Positions 16,685 to 25,797 of a DNA stretch of 64,000 nt are shown piece by piece; positions within the stretch are counted from its first letter, which is position 1; each line of letters begins with the position of its first letter. The DNA is taken from positions 834,261 to 898,260 of the forward strand of contig NZ_SSSM01000001.1 of assembly GCF_004801885.1 (NCBI RefSeq), given 5' to 3'. This DNA comes from Naasia lichenicola. Its GTDB lineage: Bacteria > Actinomycetota > Actinomycetes > Actinomycetales > Microbacteriaceae. Made by a program: the position numbers and the translations under genes. Under the pieces are notes generated by a model, which saw only the letters and a list, made by a program, of their open reading frames with translations, was not told where the DNA came from and ran no database searches.

Positions 16685-17587
16685 ATGGCCGAGAAAGAGT
16701 CGTTCCCATCCGGCTCGAGTTCTCCCGATCGGAGTTCCGGAGCGGACGCGGCGGGCACTTCGGCCCCGCTCGCCGCCGCCCCGCTCGCCGCCGCCCCGCT
16801 CGCGGCACCCGCTCCCGCACCCGCTGCCCCGGGCGGCAGCGCGCTGTCGATCCGCGGCCTGCGCAAGGTCTTCGGCAGCAAGGTGGCCGTCGACGGCGTC
16901 GACCTCGAGGTGCCGTCGGGATCCTTCTACGGCCTGGTCGGGCCGAACGGCGCGGGCAAGACGACGACCCTCTCGATGGCGACAGGACTGCTCCGCCCCG
17001 ACGCGGGCACCGCGCTGGTGCACGGCGTCGACGTCTGGCAGCAGCCGCTCGAGGCCAAGCGGCTGATCGGCATCCTCGCCGACGGCGTGCGGCTCTTCGA
17101 CCGGCTGACGGGCGAGCAGCTGGTGAGCTACTCCGGGATGCTCTCCGGAATGAGCCGCGAGACGGTCACCGAGCGCGCCGCCGACCTGCTGCGCCTGCTC
17201 GACCTCACCGAGGCCTCGAGCACCCTCGTCGTCGACTACTCCGCCGGCATGACGAAGAAGATCGCCCTCGCCTGCGCGCTCATCCACGCCCCGCGGCTGC
17301 TGGTCCTGGATGAGCCGTTCGAGTCCGTCGATCCCGTCTCGGCGGCCAACATCCGCGATCTGCTGCACGGCTACGTCGACTCCGGCGGCACCGTCATCGT
17401 CTCGAGCCACGCGATGGACCTCGTGCAGCGGATGTGCGACCACGTCGCGATCATCGCCGCCGGCCGCGTGCTGGCGGCGGGCACCATCGACGAGGTGCGC
17501 GACGGCGCCGAGCTCGAGGACCGCTTCGTCGACCTGGTCGGCGGGCGCCATCACGCCGAGGGACCCGCATGGTTGCGACTCTCGTAA
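16685..17587 (+). CDS. ABC transporter ATP-binding protein
   Basis: A 300-residue ATPase with an unusual 55-residue N-terminal tail of low-complexity sequence, including the tandem unit L-A-A-A-P three times, ahead of the nucleotide-binding domain. Walker A is G-P-N-G-A-G-K-T-T, the signature is a divergent Y-S-A-G-M-T-K-K, and Walker B is L-L-V-L-D-E-P-F-E-S-V-D-P. ATG 16685 has GAGGAG at a good distance; an in-frame ATG 15 nt earlier lacks it. The following permease gene starts inside the last 19 nt. This is an exporter pair of the ABC-2 class, distinct from the one at 5.4-7.3 kb; substrate unknown. Confidence 0.85.
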   Translation: MAEKESFPSGSSSPDRSSGADAAGTSAPLAAAPLAAAPLAAPAPAPAAPGGSALSIRGLRKVFGSKVAVDGVDLEVPSGSFYGLVGPNGAGKTTTLSMATGLLRPDAGTALVHGVDVWQQPLEAKRLIGILADGVRLFDRLTGEQLVSYSGMLSGMSRETVTERAADLLRLLDLTEASSTLVVDYSAGMTKKIALACALIHAPRLLVLDEPFESVDPVSAANIRDLLHGYVDSGGTVIVSSHAMDLVQRMCDHVAIIAAGRVLAAGTIDEVRDGAELEDRFVDLVGGRHHAEGPAWLRLS

Positions 17588-19140
17588 GGCTGCGCTTCCT
17601 CGTCCTCGGCAACGGCCTCCGCCGCTCGCCCTGGCAGCTGGTCGCCTTCATCTTCGGCGTGCTCTACGGCCTCGGCGCCCTCACCGGGATCGGCTTCGGC
17701 CTCCTCGCCCTCAGCGCAGCACCGCTGGAGATCGCCCGGACAGTCGTCGTGATCGCCGGCTCTGTCGTGGTGCTCGCCTGGATCCTGGTGCCCATGTTCG
17801 CCGCGGGGATCGATCAGACCCTGGACACGTCCCGTCTCGTCACCTTCCCGATCCCCCTCAACACCCTGCTCGCGGCTCTCGGGGCCAGCGCCATCCTGGG
17901 CATCCCCGGCATCATCACGGTGCTCGCCAGCATCGCCACTGCAGGCACCTGGTGGCGTCAGCCGGGCGTCGCGGTCGTCGCCATCCTCTGCGGGCTCGTG
18001 GGCGCCCTGACCTGCATCGCCGCGTCGCGCACCGTGTCCACGATCGCCTCGACGGTCGCGTCGGGTCGCCGATTCCGCGAGGTCGCCGGCGTGCTGGTGC
18101 TCATCCCGCTGATCCTGCTCGGACCGATCATCAGCTCGGCCGCTCAGGGCATCCGGACCGCGGCCGATGCGCTGCCGCGAGTGGCCGACACCCTCGCCTG
18201 GACGCCACTCGGCGCCATCTGGGCCGTGCCGTCCGATCTGGCCGGAGGCGACGCGGCGAGCGCCGCCCTGCACGCGCTCATCGGCGCGGCCACGCTCGTG
18301 GTGCTCGTCTTCGCCTGGCGCCTCAGCCTGGCCGTCGCCCTCATCACTCCGCCGCACGCCGCCACCCGCTCGGAGCGGCACAGGAGCACCGGCCTGCTCG
18401 GCATCGCACCCGCCACGGTCTGGGGCGCGATCGCCGCGCGATCGCTGATCTATTGGTTCCGCGACCCGCGCTACCTGCGCCAGCTGATCCTCATCCCGCT
18501 GATCCCGGCGCTGCTGGTGCTCTACAGCAACATCTTCCACAACCCGGGCCTGCTGATCATCGCCGGCCCCGTCGTCGCGTTCCTGCTGTCGCTGTCGATC
18601 TTCGCCGACATCTCCTTCGACGGGACCGCCTTCGCCACCCACCTGGCCGCCGCAGTGCGAGGCGCCGACGATCGCCTGGGACGCGCGGTCGCGCTCGCCG
18701 TGTTCGGGCTGCCGGCCATCGTCGTGGTGATCCTCGTGACCGCGTTCATCTCGGACACCTGGGCTGCCGTGCCGGCCACGCTCGGCATCTCCCTCGGCAC
18801 GTTCCTCACCGGCCTCGGGGTATCGAGCGTCACGTCCGCGCGGCTCGTGCTCCCGGTGCCCGCGGCCGGGGACAGCCCCTTCAAGTCGCCCCAGGGGGCC
18901 AACCTCACGAACTCCCTCGCGACCTTCGTCGCCTGGGGCATCCTGATCCTGCTCGTCCTGCCCGAACTCGCCCTCACGATCGTCAACCTGATCACCGGCG
19001 ACGTCGTGTGGGGCTGGGCGTCGCTGGTCGTCGGCGTCGCCCTCGGTCTGGTGCTCGTGTCGGTGGGAATCCGGATCGGCGGTCGCGTGCTCGACGCTCG
19101 CGGAGTCGACCTGCTCGCCCAGCTCCGCCGCGCCCGCTGA
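17569..19140 (+). CDS. Large ABC-2 type permease
   Basis: A 523-residue polytopic membrane protein with about 12 hydrophobic segments, for example I-V-V-V-I-L-V-T-A-F-I and I-L-I-L-L-V-L-P-E-L-A-L-T-I-V. The cytoplasmic loop Y-W-F-R-D-P-R-Y-L-R-Q resembles the coupling region of the YhgE/ABC-2 transporter class found with C-terminally compact ATPases. Start ATG is within the ATPase gene (19-nt overlap), implying coupled translation. The longer in-frame ORF from 17434 is a shadow of the ATPase gene. Confidence 0.8.
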   Translation: MVATLVRLRFLVLGNGLRRSPWQLVAFIFGVLYGLGALTGIGFGLLALSAAPLEIARTVVVIAGSVVVLAWILVPMFAAGIDQTLDTSRLVTFPIPLNTLLAALGASAILGIPGIITVLASIATAGTWWRQPGVAVVAILCGLVGALTCIAASRTVSTIASTVASGRRFREVAGVLVLIPLILLGPIISSAAQGIRTAADALPRVADTLAWTPLGAIWAVPSDLAGGDAASAALHALIGAATLVVLVFAWRLSLAVALITPPHAATRSERHRSTGLLGIAPATVWGAIAARSLIYWFRDPRYLRQLILIPLIPALLVLYSNIFHNPGLLIIAGPVVAFLLSLSIFADISFDGTAFATHLAAAVRGADDRLGRAVALAVFGLPAIVVVILVTAFISDTWAAVPATLGISLGTFLTGLGVSSVTSARLVLPVPAAGDSPFKSPQGANLTNSLATFVAWGILILLVLPELALTIVNLITGDVVWGWASLVVGVALGLVLVSVGIRIGGRVLDARGVDLLAQLRRAR

Positions 19141-19217
19141 CCTACCTGCCACTTTCACGGATCAGGAGATGTTGCGCGGATCCGGGAGGAACGCGGATTC
19201 GGGGGCGTGGATGTCGC

Positions 19218-19237
19218 GAGCCGCCCAGTTCTGCTGC
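19218..19237 (+). repeat. REP3 half element
   Basis: A 20-nt stretch beginning GAGCCGCCCAGTTCTGC matches one arm of the palindromic elements at 14913 and 30296, but the second arm is not recognisable. It lies in the 155-nt gap between the permease and HerA-like genes. Confidence 0.5.
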
Positions 19238-19282
19238 ATCGGAGGCGCCCCCGTACCGGATCCGTGCACACCCCGACGGGAA

Positions 19283-19288
19283 TAGGAT
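19283..19288 (+). promoter_or_regulatory. TAGGAT -10 hexamer of a leaderless promoter
   Basis: It is exactly 7 nt before the ATG at 19296, and no Shine-Dalgarno sequence is present. It decides the start of the HerA-like gene, whose ORF is otherwise open 2 kb further upstream. Confidence 0.6.
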
Positions 19289-19295
19289 CCAGGCC

Positions 19296-21236
19296 ATGAG
19301 CGACCCCCAGCCCGACCCGGTACGCGCAGCGCAGGCCGAGGCGGAGGCCGCACTGGCGGCCGCACTGAAGGCCCAGGCCGATGCGGAGGCCGCCGTCGCC
19401 AGAGCCCGCGAGCTTGCCACCGCCGCCGCGACCGCCGCAGCGACGGCGACCGTGGCAGTGGGCGCCGGGACGCAGGCACCGACAGCGACACCGACAGTGA
19501 CACCGAGCGCTCAGCCAGCGCCGGCACAGTCCGCGCCGCCCACGCCGTCGGCCGCCGCACCCACCGGCAAGCCGGGCCCCCTGACCGCCGAGCGGGTCGA
19601 GGCGATCCGGGCGGGCTACGCCTTCGACGGACCCGCGCTCGAGATGGGCGCGCTGGTCAACGGCGACGCCCTCCCCGACGTGCCGGTCCGGATCCCCATC
19701 GCGATGACCAACCGCCACGGCCTCGTCGCCGGCGCGACCGGCACCGGCAAGACGCGCACCCTGCAGGTGCTCGCCGAGCAGCTCTCCAGCCACGGCGTCC
19801 CCGTCTTCGCCGCCGACATCAAGGGCGACCTCTCCGGGGTCGCCACCGCCGGCGCCCCGAGCGACAAGCTGCTCGCCCGCACGAGAGGCATCGGCCAGGA
19901 CTGGACCGGCGACTCCTTCCCGACGGAGTACTTCTCGCTCGGCGGACGCGGCAAGGGCGTGCCGATCCGCGCCACGGTGGCCGGCTTCGGCCCGCTCCTG
20001 CTCAGCAAGGTGCTCGGCCTCAACGACACCCAGGAGTCGAGCCTCGGCCTCGTCTTCCACTACGCCGACTCCGCCGGACTGCCACTGCTCGACCTCACCG
20101 ACCTCCGCGCCGTGCTGAGCTACCTCACGAGCGACGAGGGCAAGGCCGAGCTCGCCACCCTCGGCGGGCTCTCCAGCGCCACCGTCGGCGTGATCCTCCG
20201 CGAGCTCATCACCTTCGCCGACCAGGGTGCCGACGTGTTCTTCGGCGAGCCCGAGATCGACACCGCCGAGTTCCTCAAGGTTGATGCGGACGGCAAGGGC
20301 GTCATCAGCCTGCTCGAGGTGCCCGGGGTGCAGAGTCAGCCCGCGCTCTACTCGACGTTCCTGATGTGGCTGCTCGCCGACCTGTTCAACGACCTGCCGG
20401 AGGTCGGCGACCTCGACAAGCCCAAGCTGGTCTTCTTCTTCGACGAGGCGCACCTGCTGTTCGCCGGCGCCTCGAAGGACTTCCTCACCTCGATCACCCA
20501 GACGGTCCGCCTGATCCGGTCCAAGGGCGTCGGCATCTTCTTCATCACCCAGACCCCGAAGGACGTGCCGAGCGATGTGCTGGCCCAGCTCGGCTCACGG
20601 GTGCAGCACCAGCTGCGCGCCTTCACACCCGACGACGCCAAGGCGCTGCGGGCCAGCGTCTCGACCTTCCCCAACTCGGGCTACGACCTCGAGGAGGTCC
20701 TCACCACCCTCGGCACGGGCGAGGCGATCGTCACCGTCATGAACGAGCGAGGAGCCCCGAGCCCGGTCGCCTGGACCCGCCTGCGCGCGCCCCAGGGGTC
20801 GATGTCGCCCACGCCCGACGCGCAGATCGACGCCGCCGTAGCTGCGTCTCCGTTGCTCGCGAAGTACGGGACGGCGCTGGATCGGGATTCCGCGCGGGAG
20901 ATCCTCACTGCCAAGCTCGAGAAGGCCCACGAGGCGGCCGCCGCCGAGCAGGCGGCGATCGATCGGGCCAAGGCGGATGCTGCGCTCGCAAAGCAGCGGG
21001 ACACCCTGGAGAAGCAACGCGCCAAGGAGAAGAAGCAGCGCCAGGCGGAATGGGAGCGCGAGATGAGGCGCGGCCAGACCACCAGCCGCACGACCGGACG
21101 CACCCGGACCACCTCGGCCTCGTCGCGCTCGCGCACTCAGAAGTCGCCGATCGAGGAGATCCTCCGCTCGCCCGTCACCAAGACGATCCTGACCGGCGTA
21201 GTCGAGGGCATCTTCGGCACCCGCCGCCGCCGCTGA
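19296..21236 (+). CDS. HerA-like ATPase, DUF853 family
   Basis: A 646-residue P-loop ATPase of the HerA/FtsK superfamily (DUF853, helicase HerA-like C-terminal). Residues 1-95 are an Ala/Thr/Pro-rich linker beginning with a predicted coiled coil. Walker A is G-A-T-G-T-G-K-T (146-153), then F-A-A-D-I-K-G-D-L-S-G; Walker B is K-L-V-F-F-F-D-E-A-H-L-L-F, and I-F-F-I-T-Q-T-P-K-D-V-P is the sensor strand. The C-terminus (about 560-646) is a Lys/Arg/Ser/Thr-rich coiled coil. The cellular role is not established; the family is thought to act as a DNA- or protein-translocating hexamer. The start is fixed by the -10 hexamer 7 nt upstream. Confidence 0.85.
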   Translation: MSDPQPDPVRAAQAEAEAALAAALKAQADAEAAVARARELATAAATAAATATVAVGAGTQAPTATPTVTPSAQPAPAQSAPPTPSAAAPTGKPGPLTAERVEAIRAGYAFDGPALEMGALVNGDALPDVPVRIPIAMTNRHGLVAGATGTGKTRTLQVLAEQLSSHGVPVFAADIKGDLSGVATAGAPSDKLLARTRGIGQDWTGDSFPTEYFSLGGRGKGVPIRATVAGFGPLLLSKVLGLNDTQESSLGLVFHYADSAGLPLLDLTDLRAVLSYLTSDEGKAELATLGGLSSATVGVILRELITFADQGADVFFGEPEIDTAEFLKVDADGKGVISLLEVPGVQSQPALYSTFLMWLLADLFNDLPEVGDLDKPKLVFFFDEAHLLFAGASKDFLTSITQTVRLIRSKGVGIFFITQTPKDVPSDVLAQLGSRVQHQLRAFTPDDAKALRASVSTFPNSGYDLEEVLTTLGTGEAIVTVMNERGAPSPVAWTRLRAPQGSMSPTPDAQIDAAVAASPLLAKYGTALDRDSAREILTAKLEKAHEAAAAEQAAIDRAKADAALAKQRDTLEKQRAKEKKQRQAEWEREMRRGQTTSRTTGRTRTTSASSRSRTQKSPIEEILRSPVTKTILTGVVEGIFGTRRRR

Positions 21237-21249
21237 TCAGGCGGGCGAG

Positions 21250-22296
21250 TCAGCGGCGCTTGCGGCGCGCGGCGTGGGAGGACGCGCTGCGCTGACGGAC
21301 GGCCGGAGCCTTCTTGCGCTCGGTCGGTGGCGTGGGTTCGGCCCGCGAGCTGCGCTCCGTCCGTCCGCGGACGATGCCGACGAACTGCTCGGTCTCGCGG
21401 GAGTCGTCGTCGGCGCGCCAGGCGATCGCCACCGTGCTCTGGGGGGCTCCGGTCAGCGGGCGCGCGATGACGTCCTTCCGGCCGAAGGTGCGCACGATGG
21501 ATGCCGGCAGCACCGCGATCCCCGCCCCTGTCGCCACGACCTCGATGAGCTGCGCAGGCGTCAGCCCGAGAAGCTGGTCGCGCTGCTCGGGCGTTCCAGG
21601 ATTCTTGGCGATCTCCGACCAGCCCGGGAGGGATTGGGGCGGGCTGAGCAGGCGCTCGTCGACGAGGTCGGTCAGCTCCAGGACGTCCGCCGCCTCGATC
21701 AGGTGGCCCTTCGCCGCGATGACGACGGAATCCTCGGAGTAGAGCGGGATGCTGTGCAGTCGCACCTCGGAGTCGCGCGTCCCGCCGGCGACGATCGGCA
21801 GGCGGACGAAGGCGCATGCGGCGGTGCCGTCGCGAACCGCGTGGGCCTGGGCGGCGTCGTCGACGAGCATCACGGCGACCGGGTGCGCCGGATTGCGCTC
21901 ATCCCATCGCGTGGTCCACTTCGAGACGGTGACACCGGCGACAAGGGTGATCGGGAACGGCGCGGTCTCGAGCGCCTGCGCGTGCTCGACCGCTTCGGCC
22001 GCAGAGGCGGCGGCCTGGGCCTCGGCCTCCGCCACGCGGATGCGAGCGGCACCGAGCAGCGCTCGACCTGCCTCGGTCAGCGCGGTGCCGCCTACCTCGC
22101 GATCGAACAGCGCAGGACCGCTCTCCAGCGCGAGCATCGCCGCGCTGAGCTTCTGGCGAGCGATGCCCAGCTCGGCCGCGGCCTTGCTGAACGAGGGCGA
22201 CTCCGTGACGGCGATGAACCAGCGGAGGGTCTGCGGATCGGCCCGCGGATCATCCCGCGGATCATCGTCGGCATCGATTCCCGCGGCCTCGCTCAT
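21250..22296 (-). CDS. LysR-family transcriptional regulator
   Basis: A 348-residue LysR-type regulator. The N-terminal HTH is T-L-R-W-F-I-A-V-T-E-S-P-S-F-S-K-A-A, followed by the linker helix and a periplasmic-binding-like effector domain from about residue 100 (P-F-P-I-T-L-V-A-G-V-T-V-S-K-W). The last 45 residues are an unusual basic tail ending A-A-R-R-K-R-R. The divergent neighbour is a DUF5997 gene; LysR/DUF5997 pairs recur in actinobacteria. ATG 22296 is chosen over an in-frame GTG at 22311; neither has a clear Shine-Dalgarno. The effector is unknown. Confidence 0.8.
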   Translation of the reverse strand: MSEAAGIDADDDPRDDPRADPQTLRWFIAVTESPSFSKAAAELGIARQKLSAAMLALESGPALFDREVGGTALTEAGRALLGAARIRVAEAEAQAAASAAEAVEHAQALETAPFPITLVAGVTVSKWTTRWDERNPAHPVAVMLVDDAAQAHAVRDGTAACAFVRLPIVAGGTRDSEVRLHSIPLYSEDSVVIAAKGHLIEAADVLELTDLVDERLLSPPQSLPGWSEIAKNPGTPEQRDQLLGLTPAQLIEVVATGAGIAVLPASIVRTFGRKDVIARPLTGAPQSTVAIAWRADDDSRETEQFVGIVRGRTERSSRAEPTPPTERKKAPAVRQRSASSHAARRKRR

Positions 22297-22416
22297 CGTG
22301 ATCCGATCCACCCGGCCGAGGCTCGGAAGCCCTGGGGGCGGAGGATCCGCACCGCCTTCAGGGTATCCGCCCGGCTATGGCCGCCTCGCGCCCGGGCCCG
22401 GCGGTACGCTTCCGGG

Positions 22417-22911
22417 ATGAGCTCCACAGCCCCCGAGTCCGCACCGGAACCCGCCGACAAGCCGCAGAAGACGACGAAGTCGAAGTCGTCCCAGACGATG
22501 AAGCCGGCGACGGCGGCGAAGAAGCTCGGCATCCTGGCCGATGCGGCGCCCGAGGAGTTCCGCAACGGCGTCATCTCCCGCGACACCCTCGCCGAGCTGT
22601 CGGCGGACCCTCCCCAGTGGCTGCTCGACCTGCGCGCGAACGGCCCGCACCCCCGCCAGGTGGTCGCGGCCAAGCTCGGCGTCTCCACATCGGGCCTCGC
22701 CCGAGCGGGCGTGAACGATCCGCTGACCACCGCCGAGATCAGCGACCTGCTCACCAACCGGCCGAAGTGGCTCGTCACCGAGCGCGCGACTCAGGCCGGC
22801 GTGCGCCAGGAGAAGGAGCGGATCAGCAACGAGCGCCGCGGCGCCGAAGCGCTTGCCGGCGAGGACGGCGACGATGCCGACATGATCGACGGCCAGCACA
22901 GCGACGACTGA
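22417..22911 (+). CDS. DUF5997 family protein
   Basis: A 164-residue protein with a lysine-rich N-terminus (P-Q-K-T-T-K-S-K-S-S-Q-T-M-K-P-A-T-A-A-K-K-L-G-I) and a compact conserved core: A-P-E-E-F-x-x-x-x-I-S-R-x-x-L-A-E-L, P-x-W-L-x-x-L-R-x-x-G-P-H-P-R-x-V-V-A-x-K-L-G-V-S-x-S-G-L-A-R, then P-x-W-L. The central part resembles a small winged-helix or HTH module, so nucleic-acid binding is possible; no function is known. TACGCT at 22405-22410 is 6 nt before the ATG. It is divergent from the LysR gene across 120 nt. Confidence 0.75.
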   Translation: MSSTAPESAPEPADKPQKTTKSKSSQTMKPATAAKKLGILADAAPEEFRNGVISRDTLAELSADPPQWLLDLRANGPHPRQVVAAKLGVSTSGLARAGVNDPLTTAEISDLLTNRPKWLVTERATQAGVRQEKERISNERRGAEALAGEDGDDADMIDGQHSDD

Positions 22912-22953
22912 ACCCGTCCGCCGACACGTCGTGCTTCGTCCTCGGAGTCCGGT

Positions 22954-25797
22954 TCAGTCGGCCGCGCCCATGGTCGGATCGGGCGGCCCTCCTGGTCGAG
23001 CCTGCCGACGTCCTGCGGTCCATGCGGCGATCGCGACGGTCGCTCCGACGAGCAGCGCGAAGCCGCCGACCATCGCGGCGGTGACGGACGGGTCGAGTGC
23101 GATCGCCGGCTCGTCGACGCCCCCCGTGAACAGTCGCAGGCCGACCCGCGGGAGCACCAGGTAGGGCAGCGCCACCCCGGTGAGCACGCCGGTGAGCAGT
23201 CCGATAGCGACCGACGGGCCGACCTCCCAGGCCGCGAGCGCTCCCGCGGCGGTTCGGGGAGCTCCGAAGGCGCCGACGATCCACGACACCCGGCGACGCG
23301 CGCCGGCACCCAGCGCGAGCGTCATCACCACGGCCGCCGCGCACAGCAGGCCCGCTCCCAGCGCGGCGGACAGCACGGCCGTCTGCAGGGCCGCGACGAG
23401 CGGACTCCCCCGGCGAGCCGCAGTCAGCTCCGCGGGGTAGCTGACCGTTGCATTCGGCCGCGCGTCGGCGATCGCAGCGAGCAGGTCGCCATCCACGGCC
23501 CTATCGGTACCGCCATCCGCGTCGGTCCGCCGGAGGAGGACACGGTCGGAATTGCGGACCTGGCCGAGGATCGCGTCCGCATTGACGGCGTCGACGAGGA
23601 TCCACGTCTCGTTCGAGGTGAGCGGGGAGACGCCGGGCACGACCCCGAGCACGTCGAGCGTCCGGCCGCCGAGAGCGAGGGGCGCGTCGCCCACGAGATC
23701 CGCCGCTCGATCGGACAGCAGCACCGGCACGGCCTGCTCGGCCCCCGCCGGGATCGCGAGCGGAGCGGGCAGTCCGACCGCGCCGGGCACACCCCGCTGC
23801 ACGCGCTGCAGCTCTGCGACGGGCACCACCAGCACGGTGATCCTCTCGGTCGACTGTCCGACCGCGAGCTCCTGGCTCCGCACGGATGCCACCCCGGCGG
23901 CGGAGGCCACGCCGGGAAGCTCGGCGAGCTCGGCCACGCCGTCAGGGGTGATGGCCGGCTCCGCTACGGCGATGTCCGCGCCGACGGTCGCCCGGGCCTC
24001 CTCGTCGATGCCCGACTCGAGAGTGGAGAGCAGGGCGCCGGAGAACAGCGCCACCGAGATGCCCATCACCAGCGCCGCGAGTCCGGCCGACACGGCGACC
24101 GATCCGCGGACCGCTCGGGCCGCGCCGAGCAGTCCGAACAGCCCACGACGGCGACGGCCCGCCCGCAGAAGCCCGCCGAGCAGCGCCGGACCGATTCCCA
24201 GTGCGAGGACTACGGCGACCGAGGCGAGCGAGACGGGCAGCACCGCGAGCAGCGGATCGAGCGTCGGCGAGCTGCCGGACACCGGCGATCCGGTCAGGCC
24301 GGTGAGCACGAGCAGCAGCACGGCCAGCAGCACGATGGCGACCTCGACGAGCACCCGACCCCGCGCCCCTCTCGACGAGCCCGCCACCGTCGATATCGGC
24401 AGAACCGCGGCCGAGCCCAGGCAGGTGACCAGCGCCACCGCGAGGGCGATGCCCGCGGCGATACCGGCGACCGGACCGATGTGCTCGACCGGCACGCCGC
24501 CGAGCACCTCGCCCAGCACCTCCGCGCCGGCTCCGACGGACGGAGCCGCGCGGGCGGCGAACGAGTCGCCGAACAGCGCGCCCGCCACGACACCCACGAC
24601 GGTGGCCGGCAGCACCCAGAGCGCGATCGCTCCCGCCACCGTCCCGCGGATGCGCAGCAGACTGCCTCCGCGCGCGCGCAGCAGAGCTATAGACGGTGCG
24701 AGTCGGACGCCGAGCAGCCGGGCGGCGAGGAACAGCGCGGCGAGAGCGGCGGCGAATGGCCCCGATCCGAGCAGGGCCAGCGCATCGGCCGTGACCGCGT
24801 TCCGGGCGAGCGAGCGGTCGAAGAGGTCGGCGGCATCCGTCGAGAAGCGCAGCTGCCGCACCGTCGAGGAGTCGAGCTCCTCCGTCGCGGGGGCGATCTG
24901 CCAGGCCTGACCGGTGAAGCGGCGAATATCCCGTTGGATCGCCGGGACCGCGTCGGTGGTGATCCGACTCCGGTCGATCCCGAACCAGACGCTCGTGGAG
25001 GCGACACCGGCGAAGGTCGGCATGACGGGCCAGGACGAGGCATCAACGTACCCCTGGGCGATGACGATCGTGCCGCCGTCCGGCGACAGTCGGAAGGACG
25101 GCTCCAGCACGCTCGACGTGTTCGTCCAGTAGGGGTCGGCCGCATCCCGTGCCTGGAAGATGCCGGACAGTCGGACCGTGGTGGGGATCCCGCCGAGCTC
25201 GGACAGGCTGCGCACGTCGCCGATCTGCCATCGCGCCGCGTTCGCCGATGCGACCGAGAGCACGATGTCCACTCCCTCGCTTGTGGTGAAGGGCGCGGGC
25301 CACTCGCCATCGACCAGCTCGACCCGCTGATCGAGCCGCGGGTCGACGCCGAGGGCCAGCTCGGTCGGCACTGCGGGCCGCGCCCCGGGGAGGATCGCGG
25401 CGGCCACCTCGGGGAAGACGGTCGTCTGTTCGACTTCATCGGTCACCTGACGGAGTGCAGACGGCATCGAGTCGCGGATCTCGGCCAGCCGATCCTGCTG
25501 GTCTCCCCACACGGCATCCACCGCGGGTGCCAGTCCGCTGGCCTCGGGATCGGCGGACGGGCCGGACTGCGGACCGCCGAGAGCCGTCGCGGTGAGCTGT
25601 CGCTCGGCCGGTGCCGCATCGGTGTCGAGGTCGTAGCGCACGGCGGCGGTCATGGCCGAGCCGACGACGAGGACGCCCGCGGTCGCTGCTGCCGAGGCGA
25701 CGAGGGCGAGCAGGGCGATGGCCACGAGCGGTCCCGCCGCGCGTCTGCTGATCCGTCGGGCGAGCGAGAGGGATCCGAAGGAGGAGGCGCCGCTCAT
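22954..25797 (-). CDS. FtsX-like ABC permease (second of two)
   Basis: A 947-residue permease of the MacB/FtsX class. A membrane span near residues 20-45 is followed by a long extracytoplasmic domain (about 50-300), then hydrophobic segments at about 310-600 and again at the C-terminus, where the FtsX motif region G-A-F-G-A-P-R-T-A appears. The ORF is open as far as 28116 but that extension is a shadow of the upstream gene; the ATG at 25797 overlaps the upstream stop by 4 nt and begins a clean N-terminus (M-S-G-A-S-S-F-G-S-L). These proteins normally need a LolD/MacB-type ATPase, which is absent here. Cargo unknown. Confidence 0.75.
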   Translation of the reverse strand: MSGASSFGSLSLARRISRRAAGPLVAIALLALVASAAATAGVLVVGSAMTAAVRYDLDTDAAPAERQLTATALGGPQSGPSADPEASGLAPAVDAVWGDQQDRLAEIRDSMPSALRQVTDEVEQTTVFPEVAAAILPGARPAVPTELALGVDPRLDQRVELVDGEWPAPFTTSEGVDIVLSVASANAARWQIGDVRSLSELGGIPTTVRLSGIFQARDAADPYWTNTSSVLEPSFRLSPDGGTIVIAQGYVDASSWPVMPTFAGVASTSVWFGIDRSRITTDAVPAIQRDIRRFTGQAWQIAPATEELDSSTVRQLRFSTDAADLFDRSLARNAVTADALALLGSGPFAAALAALFLAARLLGVRLAPSIALLRARGGSLLRIRGTVAGAIALWVLPATVVGVVAGALFGDSFAARAAPSVGAGAEVLGEVLGGVPVEHIGPVAGIAAGIALAVALVTCLGSAAVLPISTVAGSSRGARGRVLVEVAIVLLAVLLLVLTGLTGSPVSGSSPTLDPLLAVLPVSLASVAVVLALGIGPALLGGLLRAGRRRRGLFGLLGAARAVRGSVAVSAGLAALVMGISVALFSGALLSTLESGIDEEARATVGADIAVAEPAITPDGVAELAELPGVASAAGVASVRSQELAVGQSTERITVLVVPVAELQRVQRGVPGAVGLPAPLAIPAGAEQAVPVLLSDRAADLVGDAPLALGGRTLDVLGVVPGVSPLTSNETWILVDAVNADAILGQVRNSDRVLLRRTDADGGTDRAVDGDLLAAIADARPNATVSYPAELTAARRGSPLVAALQTAVLSAALGAGLLCAAAVVMTLALGAGARRRVSWIVGAFGAPRTAAGALAAWEVGPSVAIGLLTGVLTGVALPYLVLPRVGLRLFTGGVDEPAIALDPSVTAAMVGGFALLVGATVAIAAWTAGRRQARPGGPPDPTMGAAD

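Noticed and set aside
17310..19295. Extension of the HerA-like protein to 1308 residues
   Set aside because: The extra part is a shadow of the ABC ATPase and permease genes; a leaderless -10 fixes the start at 19296.
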